From contig JAFUTM010000312.1 of NCBI GenBank assembly GCA_017484235.1, forward strand, positions 1 through 10,982: a stretch of 10,982 nt of DNA, written 5' to 3'. A program made the translations under genes and the position numbers. The notes beneath the pieces were generated by a model that was given only the letters and a program-made list of their open reading frames with translations, was not told the origin of the DNA and ran no database searches. Each line of letters begins with the position of its first letter. Positions within the stretch are counted from its first letter, which is position 1. Shown here one piece after another: positions 1-5,433 of this stretch. The stretch comes from Selenomonadaceae bacterium (lineage in GTDB: Bacteria > Bacillota > Negativicutes > Selenomonadales > Selenomonadaceae).

Positions 1-1
1 A

Positions 2-172
2 CCTAAACATCATCATCATTTAGAACCACCGCCTCCGCCACCTGTAATTAGGATGCCTCCACCTCGACCTCCTCGTCCTTGGGAGCATAATCGTGATTCT
101 ATTATGGTTGAAATTCCTCGCTCCGAAATCGAAAAGGGCAATAATAAGTTTTTCATTGATTTTTCTAAATAA
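2..172 (+). CDS. C-terminal end of an upstream phage protein (partial)
   Basis: The frame is open from the window edge to a TAA at 170-172 and gives 56 residues. It holds a run of four histidines, then a proline-rich tail (a run of six prolines, then several PPR-type steps), then a charged end finishing in FIDFSK. Nothing here is diagnostic. Its place just before fibre-like genes and upstream of scaffold and capsid would suit the flexible tail of a portal or other head-assembly protein, but that is inference from position only. The next gene's Shine-Dalgarno starts at its stop codon, so they are probably co-transcribed. The opposite-strand open frame across this region looks like a shadow of the repetitive coding sequence. 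Confidence 0.6.
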   Translation, partial: PKHHHHLEPPPPPPVIRMPPPRPPRPWEHNRDSIMVEIPRSEIEKGNNKFFIDFSK

Positions 173-186
173 GAGGTGTTTTTGTT

Positions 187-888
187 ATGTCTACTCAATT
201 TATTGATATTAATGGTCTTAAAAGTTTCAAAACTAAACAAGATATCTTCAATGAAGGTAAATTTTTGATTAAAAATGATTATGTCGATACCGAGACCGGC
301 ATTATTAAGTCGTCTAAACTGCCAAGCTACGTTGATGATATTATTGATGTATTCGGCATTGATGTTACTGAAGGTGAACCTGCTGTTACTACTCGTAAGT
401 TCTACATCGATGCTGAGCAATCAGTTGAATTAACTGCTGACGCTGCTGAAAAAGGTAAAATCTACGTTGATGTTAATTCTAACAAACAGTATCGTACTAC
501 TGGCTCTGCTTTTGTTGCTGTCTCTGACGCCGTTTCTATTGCCGATAAAGCGTTAAAGGACATTAACGGCAATCAGATTGACACTACCTATGCTACTAAA
601 GACGAGTTAAATAATGCTTCTAATACACTCGTCGTTTCCGTTGCTACTTATTCTACTGCTGGCGTCGTTAAGATTGGCGATAATATCACTGTTGATTCCG
701 ATGGCACCATTGCTGTTTCTGCAGCAAGTTCAATCGTTGCTGGCGTTGTCAAAATTGGCGATGGTATTACTTACGAAAATGGCACTATCAGCATTGCTGT
801 TGCTAACATTAATGATATTTTCGGCTCTAATGTTATTACTGAAGGCGACGCCGCCGGTAATGACGACATTGATTCTCTCTTCGATTGA
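187..888 (+). CDS. Fibre-like virion protein with repeated AGVVKIGD modules
   Basis: A 233-residue protein starting at ATG 187 behind AGAGGTG at 172-178. The N-terminus (FIDINGLKSFKTKQ) has the D-x-NGL-x-x-F layout common at the start of Firmicutes phage head or tail fibre proteins. Near residues 155-205 two similar modules occur, AGVVKIGDNITVDSDGTI and AGVVKIGDGITYENGTI, a beta-repeat type typical of trimeric fibre shafts. The C-terminus is acidic and ends DDIDSLFD. The gene at 904 is a shorter paralogue with the same beginning, one similar module and a similar end. I infer a surface decoration or fibre protein. The exact place on the virion cannot be read from sequence. Confidence 0.72.
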   Translation: MSTQFIDINGLKSFKTKQDIFNEGKFLIKNDYVDTETGIIKSSKLPSYVDDIIDVFGIDVTEGEPAVTTRKFYIDAEQSVELTADAAEKGKIYVDVNSNKQYRTTGSAFVAVSDAVSIADKALKDINGNQIDTTYATKDELNNASNTLVVSVATYSTAGVVKIGDNITVDSDGTIAVSAASSIVAGVVKIGDGITYENGTISIAVANINDIFGSNVITEGDAAGNDDIDSLFD

Positions 889-903
889 TTGGAGGTTTAT
901 ACA

Positions 904-1200
904 ATGAGTACTAAATTAATTGATGTTAATGGTCTTAAGACTTTTAAACAGAAACAAGATGGATTCAATGCAAACACTTTTATCAAGCAAGACGGCTATA
1001 TTGACACTGAAACCACTCTAATTAAGAGCGATAAACTCCCCAGTGCCTCAGACAGCGTTGCTGGTACAGTTACTATCGGCGATGGTTTAAAAATTTCTGA
1101 TGACGGCAAACTTACTCTTAATCCAGAAGAAGCCGCCGAGATTGTTGGCGTCGCTGATGATAACATTGCTAAAGACGATGACATTAATGGCTTATTCTAA
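904..1200 (+). CDS. Small fibre-like paralogue of the preceding gene
   Basis: A 98-residue protein. The start is ATG 904, chosen over an upstream in-frame ATG because GGAGG lies at 891-895. Its first 45 residues closely follow the preceding protein (LIDVNGLKTFKQKQD against FIDINGLKSFKTKQD). It then has one module, AGTVTIGDGLKISDDGKL, and ends DDDINGLF, matching the DDIDSLFD end of its neighbour. It reads as the same fold with one module instead of two, so a duplication followed by length change is likely. Its transcript ends at the hairpin just downstream. Function is inferred as a minor virion surface protein. Confidence 0.7.
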   Translation: MSTKLIDVNGLKTFKQKQDGFNANTFIKQDGYIDTETTLIKSDKLPSASDSVAGTVTIGDGLKISDDGKLTLNPEEAAEIVGVADDNIAKDDDINGLF

Positions 1201-1221
1201 TTAACTTTGGGCTTAGATTAT

Positions 1222-1256
1222 AGAGAACTGTTTTTTCGGCAGTTCTCTTTTTCTTT
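1222..1256 (+). terminator. Rho-independent terminator after the fibre-like pair
   Basis: A perfect 9-bp stem, AGAGAACTG (1222-1230) with CAGTTCTCT (1240-1248), has a 9-nt loop and is followed by TTTTCTTT. It should end the transcript of the two fibre-like genes. Its T-tract is also the first half of the 15-bp repeat that flanks the next insert. Confidence 0.85.
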
Positions 1257-1306
1257 GCCAGATAAAGAACTTTGCTCAGCCGAAAAGTCGGCTCAGTCAT
1301 TTTTCT

Positions 1307-2014
1307 ATGGAAGCAACATTGAAACGTATTTGTCAACTACTCACGGCTAAAGCCGCGGCTGGAATGCGCGAACAATGAAATGAAGAACGCAAACAATGGG
1401 AAATTGAACGTGCCAAAGGCATTGTTGTTCGACATATTCTCACAGATACTACCAAGAATATGATTCCTGAATCACCTCATAAGAGATTTGCTTATCCTAA
1501 TTATACTAATCTTGTTTTTGAACTTCTCGCCGCTTAAAGAAGCGGAGGATTCATGAGAAGTTTGCTGATTAAGTTTCCTCCACTACGTGGATAGCCTTAT
1601 TCTCAAAGGCGTCGTTATTTTGATTAGTCCAGCCTCTCAACAATCCTTAATCGATACGCTTTGCGAAGCCTCAGCACCTTGACCAACTAAAGAAACGCCT
1701 CTACACTGTCACCCGAAGGTCTCAGCTTACTTTTCTATTTTTACTCAATTCTATACGTTGTACCGCCTATAGAGGCGGGAGTATTCTCGCGCTTTTAGGA
1801 TAAAGTATTTTTCGGCAAGGCGGCTGAAACTTTACGGCAAGAATTTAAGATACAAAGTGGCGAGAGTGTGAGAGATTATTTCACCGCAGATGAATTAGCA
1901 GAAGTTGAAAATCTTGAACGACTGACGGCTGGGCTAATTAATATTGGCTGGGGCTATGAGCAAATTAAAACATTCCTTGAAGAAAACGCCAAAAAGAAAA
2001 TCATTGAGGCTTAG
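1307..2014 (+). pseudogene. Broken accessory gene (stop codon plus insertion)
   Basis: From ATG 1307 the frame reads 23 residues to a TGA at 1376-1378. It continues in the same frame (NEERKQWEIERAKG..., IPESPHKRFAYPNYTNLVF) to about 1521, is cut by a 279-bp insert, and resumes in the same frame at 1799 (DKVFFGKAAETLRQEFK, then LINIGWGYEQIKTFLEEN) to TAG 2012-2014. The rebuilt product would be about 142 residues with one internal stop, possibly a former TGG. There is no Shine-Dalgarno before the start. The style resembles small phage regulatory or accessory proteins, but I do not recognise the family and assign no function. Two independent lesions argue that it is dead. Confidence 0.6.
1520..1800 (+). 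mobile_element. 279-bp hairpin-ended element, IS200/IS605-derivative-like
   Basis: The insert interrupts the broken gene between codons for F and D. Removing 279 bp with a 2-bp GA ambiguity restores ...VFDKVFFG.... The left end has nested hairpins: AACTTCTC (1521-1528) with GAGAAGTT (1555-1562), and inside it CCGCTT-AAAG-AAGCGG (1530-1545). The right end has CCGCCT-ATAG-AGGCGG (1763-1778) about 20 nt from the junction. Subterminal hairpins at both ends and no clear target duplication are the layout of IS200/IS605-family ends, and the left flank TTTTTGA resembles their T-rich targets. There is no transposase ORF, so this would be a non-autonomous derivative. The interior has further small hairpins (TCCAC-tac-GTGGA, ACC-CGAA-GGT) and could encode a structured RNA. 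Confidence 0.5.
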
Positions 2015-2055
2015 ATTACAAAAAATGTGTTTTCTTTGCCAGATTGGAGGTTTTT

Positions 2056-2880
2056 ATGTCCAACAAATTTGTTACTGATGATGTTGCCAGAGAAATGGTT
2101 GAACGTCTCGTTGAGATGATGGACGAGCGTACTCAATTGGCTACTGGTTCTTCGCAATATTCTCAGATTACAGAACTAAACGTTAATGCACCAAAGATTA
2201 TAGATATTCCTATTGCTGAAACGGAAACTTTTAACCGCCCGCCCCTTGAAGTCTTGAAACTCACTGAAAGTTCTGATTCGGTTGTCACTTCTTGTTCATT
2301 CATGGCTAATAATTCTGGTAATTTTACTTATAATTCAAGCTACGTCTTGTTTAATGACTGCATTACTATGAATATCAATTATGATGTCCAAATGAGTGCC
2401 ATTGCTACCAAAGACGACGCTTTTTATTCCGTTTCTGATGAAATTGATTCTACTAATTTTAAAGATATAGCTATAAATTTTACCGGTCATAATTCAGCTA
2501 AGCAAACTTATTCGACTAATTCTGCCGGCGTTGGTTTTGGCATTAGACTCGTTTCTCCTATAGAAGGATATTATCAACCGTGGCTTCAAAATCCGGAAGC
2601 CGGTATTTGGGAACGAGTTAGTGAATCTTTCGACATCAGCGATACTCTTATGTCTTCAAGTGTTACCGAAGAAGTGCCATACAAACTTATGTTGCTTGCT
2701 AACGGCAAAAAGTACAACACTTCGGGCGAGGAGATTGCTGATTTTTCCAACGCTGATAACAAATTGCCGGAATTTGACGTTTTAAAAACTTTAGGTAATA
2801 AAATACTAAAAGCTCATTCAACACACCTTGTAGGCAATCATGGTGTGTTCATGAGCCCTTTACGAAATAATTTTATATAA
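2056..2880 (+). CDS. Virion-type protein, 5' part of an interrupted gene
   Basis: The start is ATG 2056, eight bases behind TTGGAGG (2044-2050). The ORF encodes 274 residues. Phage-like codon use runs to about 2814 (...KTLGNKILKA). The remaining 22 residues (HSTHLVGNHG... to the TAA at 2878-2880) come from the left-end hairpin of an insert. Residues 1-35 are helical and charged (VAREMVERLVEMMDER). The middle is rich in N, S and aromatic residues with beta-like character. No known domain is recognised. Joining through the repeat TAAAAGCT (2807-2814 and 4464-4471) fuses it in frame to the scaffold-like ORF and gives a predicted 568-residue protein. It could instead be a separate gene that lost its tail. 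Confidence 0.65.
   Translation: MSNKFVTDDVAREMVERLVEMMDERTQLATGSSQYSQITELNVNAPKIIDIPIAETETFNRPPLEVLKLTESSDSVVTSCSFMANNSGNFTYNSSYVLFNDCITMNINYDVQMSAIATKDDAFYSVSDEIDSTNFKDIAINFTGHNSAKQTYSTNSAGVGFGIRLVSPIEGYYQPWLQNPEAGIWERVSESFDISDTLMSSSVTEEVPYKLMLLANGKKYNTSGEEIADFSNADNKLPEFDVLKTLGNKILKAHSTHLVGNHGVFMSPLRNNFI
2811..2857. repeat. Imperfect inverted repeat at the left end of the insert
   Basis: ACACACC (2821-2827) pairs with GGTGTGT (2842-2848), and GCTCA (2812-2816) pairs with TGAGC (2852-2856) around one mismatch and a bulge. It begins within the 8-bp boundary repeat. It could be an end structure of the element or a terminator that insulates it from phage transcription. Confidence 0.5.
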
Positions 2881-2895
2881 ATATGCAAATAAATA

Positions 2896-2924
2896 TTGAC
2901 AAAGTAATTAGCCTGTGTTATTAT
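2896..2924 (+). promoter_or_regulatory. Strong sigma-70-type promoter (P1) of the replicon-like insert
   Basis: TTGACA at 2896-2901, a 17-bp spacer and TATTAT at 2919-2924. Transcription would start near 2931 and run through a roughly 320-nt leader into the gene at 3252. Confidence 0.75.
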
Positions 2925-2930
2925 ATACTT

Positions 2931-3119
2931 TAGGACGAAAAATCAATTTTAATTTTTCTGATATATAACTTACACGGGCTTGAAAAATTTTCATTGTTTA
3001 TAGTCTCATCTCATAGTAGCCTTAACCAGGCGGCGAATTGAGATTGTGAGCTGCGCTAAGAAGGACGGCGGACTTCTATCACGGCGACAAGCTCAATTAT
3101 CGGACAAGCCGTCAACATT
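2931..3119 (-). ncRNA. Candidate antisense (countertranscript) RNA to the leader
   Basis: The - strand promoter P2 would begin an RNA near 3119 that runs leftward, fully complementary to the structured leader made from P1. No good - strand ORF lies in it. The 3' end is not determined. The stem GACGGC/GCCGTC (3064-3113), followed on the - strand by CTTCTT, is one possible stop and would give an RNA of only about 60 nt. The layout matches countertranscript control of plasmid replication initiators (pT181 and pIP501 types), but it is inferred here from promoter geometry alone. Confidence 0.45.
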
Positions 3120-3125
3120 AAGGAT

Positions 3126-3154
3126 ATAATAACAGACCTGATTTAATTTGTCAA
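3126..3154 (-). promoter_or_regulatory. Opposing promoter P2 within the leader
   Basis: Read on the - strand: TTGACA (3154-3149), a 17-bp spacer and TATTAT (3131-3126). It resembles P1 beyond the hexamers: both begin TTGACAAA and both read TTATTATAT at the -10. The two promoters therefore form an imperfect inverted repeat facing each other across about 200 bp. Confidence 0.7.
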
Positions 3155-3251
3155 GTCTTTTAATCAAATTTTATCTTGGAGGTGATTATTAAAAATAATA
3201 TCAAATTAAACAATAAAAATCAATACATTTTATGGAAAGGAGTAATATTAA

Positions 3252-3932
3252 ATGAAAATCAATTTGATTTCAGCGTTTCTGACCGGTATGGAAACATTTA
3301 AGATGAATCCACCACTGCCGTCGACGGTGTTCGTGTACTGTGTGATAATCGAGGCACTCAATCGTCAGGCTTGGAAAACAATTACACTCAAAACGACATT
3401 GAATGGCATTTCAAATTCAACCAACTTGCGTCCATATCTCGTACGAGACGCAATTGAACAGTTAGTTGAGTTGGAGTTGATAAGCATACAAGTTGACATC
3501 AATACGATTCCAGTTCGTCAACAATTCGCAATTGTGGTGTTGCCCAATGAGCGTAATGGCGCGGATTCCGAAGACAACAAAAAGCATGAAAATAATGATA
3601 TGCACTCCATGCAATGCAAGCAAGCAGGCAGCCATACAAGGCAGCCGTGCAACGAAGCACCCAAGCATTGCAATGGAGTGACGGACGTTCCGCCGAAGCC
3701 GCTTGAGGCGACTCCGACGTCCCGCTTAAATAATGTAAATGAAGGAGGTGATACCAATAATGATAAATATTTTGAATCAAGCCGCGAAGGCACTGAATAT
3801 TCCTCAGAAGGGTTACATTCCAGACGAAGTGACCTTCAACAAGAAGAAATTCAAAATAAGAACGATGTACGAGAGGAGGACATCCCAGAGTTCGCGCGAA
3901 GAGTGCGTGAAGAATTTGCAAAATATAGCTAA
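3252..3932 (+). CDS. Winged-helix, replication-initiator-like protein
   Basis: A 226-residue protein. The start is ATG 3252 with AAGGAG at 3236-3241. An in-frame ATG at 3303 (MNPPLPSTVF) is an alternative. Residues 18-100 look like a winged-helix domain: helices around VFVYCVIIEAL and RPYLVRDAIEQLVELELI, then a short beta wing ending FAIVVLP. This resembles the N-terminal domain of phage and plasmid replisome organisers (DnaD/RepA-like), though no family is certain. Residues 105-165 are a low-complexity H, Q, C and P-rich linker that coincides with a DNA inverted repeat. The acidic C-terminus (REEDIPEFARRVREEF) is helical. The last 173 bp overlap the next gene in another frame. Long-leader and antisense control upstream fits a copy-number-limited initiator. 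Confidence 0.6.
   Translation: MKINLISAFLTGMETFKMNPPLPSTVFVYCVIIEALNRQAWKTITLKTTLNGISNSTNLRPYLVRDAIEQLVELELISIQVDINTIPVRQQFAIVVLPNERNGADSEDNKKHENNDMHSMQCKQAGSHTRQPCNEAPKHCNGVTDVPPKPLEATPTSRLNNVNEGGDTNNDKYFESSREGTEYSSEGLHSRRSDLQQEEIQNKNDVREEDIPEFARRVREEFAKYS
3603..3680. repeat. Inverted repeat with short direct repeats inside the initiator-like gene
   Basis: CACTCCATGCAATGC (3603-3617) pairs with GCATTGCAATGGAGTG (3665-3680), 15 bp with one bulged A. The 47-bp loop contains AGGCAGCC twice (3626-3633 and 3639-3646) and several GCAAGC-type steps. Origins lying within initiator genes are known (lambda O is the classic case), so this is a candidate origin or binding site. A chance low-complexity palindrome is possible. 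Confidence 0.4.
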
Positions 3933-4359
3933 TGAAACGGCTAAACGAAAAGCCGAACACAACGCTCCATTTAACGCAAAAGACCATTCTCTGTATAATC
4001 AGGTGGTGAATCGCACAGTTAAAGATGCTGTCGGATATGCTGATGTCTATTTAAAAGCGTTCTTCGACGAAGAAGACGGCATAATTAATCAGCAGCTCAT
4101 TGACTTCTTTAATCATGGCAATGGTAAATATGTGCAATTAGAAGAGGCTTACAAGGATTACAAACGCTGCCAAGAATGTGTCGGCAAATGTATAGACCAC
4201 CAACCTTGTGTTCCTGTCGGCATAAAAGTCATATATCTTGATGAAAATGGCAAGAAGTTTCACGAAGTCACGGATATTGAGTTTGAATATTTACAACATT
4301 GCAGAGCGTGGGAATTCAACAAAAATAAGACGAATAATGAGAACTCTAAAGCTAAATAA
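3760..4359 (+). CDS. Cysteine-cluster protein, DnaI N-terminal-like
   Basis: A 199-residue protein. ATG 3760 is chosen because of a near-perfect AAGGAGGTGAT at 3742-3752. It begins inside the preceding gene and shares 173 bp in the +1 frame. Residues 50-125 are helical. A cluster CQEC-x3-C-x6-C follows near residues 140-155, then a small beta segment (IKVIYLDENGKKF) and a further cysteine (LQHC). DnaI-type helicase loaders have a similar zinc-binding pattern in their N-terminal helicase-binding domain, but there is no AAA+ domain, P-loop or Walker B here. I infer a stand-alone helicase-interacting factor partnered with the winged-helix protein. This resemblance is from memory of the pattern and is tentative. 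The end is lysine- and asparagine-rich. Confidence 0.6.
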   Translation: MINILNQAAKALNIPQKGYIPDEVTFNKKKFKIRTMYERRTSQSSREECVKNLQNIANETAKRKAEHNAPFNAKDHSLYNQVVNRTVKDAVGYADVYLKAFFDEEDGIINQQLIDFFNHGNGKYVQLEEAYKDYKRCQECVGKCIDHQPCVPVGIKVIYLDENGKKFHEVTDIEFEYLQHCRAWEFNKNKTNNENSKAK

Positions 4360-4421
4360 ACAATAAATAATAAAGAGATGAGATGATTCAAATGAAAATC
4401 TATCACTCGTTAAATTAAAAG

Positions 4422-4455
4422 CAGCTCACATATTGTCCGGTGTGGGCTGTTTTTT
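4422..4455 (+). terminator. Rho-independent terminator at the right end of the insert
   Basis: CAGCTCACA (4422-4430) pairs with TGTGGGCTG (4441-4449) with one G-T pair, followed by six T. It closes the two-gene transcript nine bases before the boundary repeat at 4464. Confidence 0.85.
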
Positions 4456-4462
4456 ATTGCTA

Positions 4463-5419
4463 TTAAAAGCTACTGAGCAAAATGCTTCTTCTGAGTCCGA
4501 TAATGAACTGGATATTGACTTTGCTGAAGTTGATGACGGTATTGAAGAGGCTCAAAATACTGATGATTTGAGCGGCGTTAAAGTTCCTTACGAAAAACTA
4601 CGCGAACAAGCCGACAAAGCCTCTGATTTAGAAAAACAACTCGCTGCTTATAAACAGCGTTTCGGTGATTTAAATCAATCTCCGCCACCATCTAATTTTG
4701 ACTATCAGCCGCATAATCCAGAATTTAATCAACCGTCAATTCCACCTCAACAACCTCAGCAGGCTCCTCATTTAACTGCTGAACAGGCTAAACTTATCGA
4801 CGACGCTATTAGAGAAGGAGCTATGCAGATTAGTGGTTTATCTCAAGAAGATATTGACTCCATTGATTATATGGAAGACACCGATCCACGTAAAAGCCGC
4901 TGGAGGTACGCTAACAAACTTGCTGAAAATGCTGTCTTTAATAATATCATTGCTTCTCAGATCGCTCAGCAGCAAGCCCTTCAGCGTGCCGATTATTTAA
5001 AATCTCAGGCTACCTCTGATTTTGATTCTTATACTAATCAACAGATTGCCGATAAAAATTTTAATGATATTCAGTCTTTTGCCACCGGTGAGTTTTTTAA
5101 TGCTCAATCTGACTTAGAAAAACAAATTCTTGCCGATGCATACGGCAGACTTAAATATAATCAAGCTTCTCCTACTGATATGGCTCTTATCAAAGGCTTT
5201 TTCACTCGTGCCAGAGCTGTTTACGAAACTAAAAATAAGCCTCAGCCCGTTAAAAAGTCACCTGCTGCTAAGAAGCCACAATTTCCTCGCACCAACCAAA
5301 CCTCTGGCGTTACTGGTTCTGGCGGCGGCATATCTGCTTCTTCTTTAGAACATATGCTGCACACTAAATCGTGGAACGAAATTCCGCCCGAATATCAAAA
5401 AATGCTATTAGGCATTTGA
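4463..5419 (+). pseudogene. Scaffolding-like protein, 3' part of an interrupted gene
   Basis: The open frame extends left into the insert's terminator (a TTG at 4433), but phage coding begins at the boundary repeat. There is no ATG with a Shine-Dalgarno until well inside, so this part lacks its own start. Order: an acidic stretch (SDNELDIDFAEVDDGIEE), a coiled coil (YEKLREQADKASDLEKQLAAYKQ), a P/Q-rich linker, a long helical region (residues about 115-260 of the open frame), a basic K/P linker and a helical C-terminus (WNEIPPEYQKMLLGI). An acidic start, coiled coil and basic C-terminus directly before the capsid gene is the usual build of a capsid scaffold. Rejoined to 2056-2814 it would make one 568-residue protein. 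Confidence 0.65.
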
Positions 5420-5433
5420 AAGGATTGATTTTT

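Larger units (their letters stand above)
1249..2044. mobile_element. Putative 781-bp insert between 15-bp direct repeats
   Basis: The 15-bp sequence TTTTCTTTGCCAGAT occurs at 1249-1263 and again at 2030-2044. Joining the outsides through one copy gives terminator, then TTGGAGG, then the ATG at 2056, which is a natural phage intergenic junction. The interior holds one broken gene (1307-2014), itself split by a second element. No transposase or recombinase is visible, so the mechanism is unknown. The repeat may be a target duplication or an integration core. Confidence 0.6.
2931..3251 (+). promoter_or_regulatory. Structured mRNA leader of the winged-helix gene
   Basis: This non-coding stretch carries several potential stems. 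CTCA-TCTCA (3005-3013) pairs with TGAGA (3039-3043) and TGAG (3047-3050) around an inner GCCT/AGGC hairpin (3019-3031). GCCGTC (3108-3113) can pair with GACGGC (3064-3069), and its GCCGT with ACGGC (3081-3085), which makes these stems mutually exclusive. Such competing stems suit transcription attenuation controlled by an antisense RNA. A GGAGGTGAT at 3178-3186 has no ATG at normal distance. The real gene start has AAGGAG at 3236-3241. I do not recognise a known riboswitch. Confidence 0.55.
2807..4471 (+). mobile_element. 1.66-kb replicon-like insert between 8-bp repeats
   Basis: TAAAAGCT at 2807-2814 recurs at 4464-4471, and both copies fall in frame on ...L K A. Removing 1657 bp, which is not a multiple of three, still joins the two reading frames in phase. 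The interior has its own promoter, a long structured leader, an opposing promoter, two overlapping genes and a terminator. Its codon use differs from the phage genes, with more GCA, ACA and CGT and fewer GCT/ACT runs. No integrase or transposase is visible. I infer a mobile cassette or satellite-like replicon. Its exact ends are set only by the short repeat. Confidence 0.6.

Noticed and set aside
16..420. Glycine-rich - strand ORF opposite the first two genes
   Set aside because: It is the complement of the proline-rich tail and the fibre-like gene, has no Shine-Dalgarno and crosses a clear + strand gene boundary.
1278..1300. Second terminator (AGCCGA-AAAG-TCGGCT)
   Set aside because: The stem is only 6 bp and the T-rich stretch is offset by CAGTCA, so it is too weak to call alongside the strong terminator at 1222-1256.
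1376..1378. TGA read as tryptophan (recoded genetic code)
   Set aside because: TGA is used as a normal stop at the ends of intact genes such as 187-888, 9249-9662 and 10727-10948, so a nonsense mutation is simpler.
2896..3154. Invertible promoter switch
   Set aside because: The P1/P2 similarity is largely in promoter elements and is imperfect. No recombinase is nearby, so convergent promoters are the simpler reading.
3499..3987. - strand ORFs opposite the winged-helix gene
   Set aside because: Cysteine- and tryptophan-rich shadow frames without a start signal. The + strand has Shine-Dalgarno sites, a promoter and a terminator.
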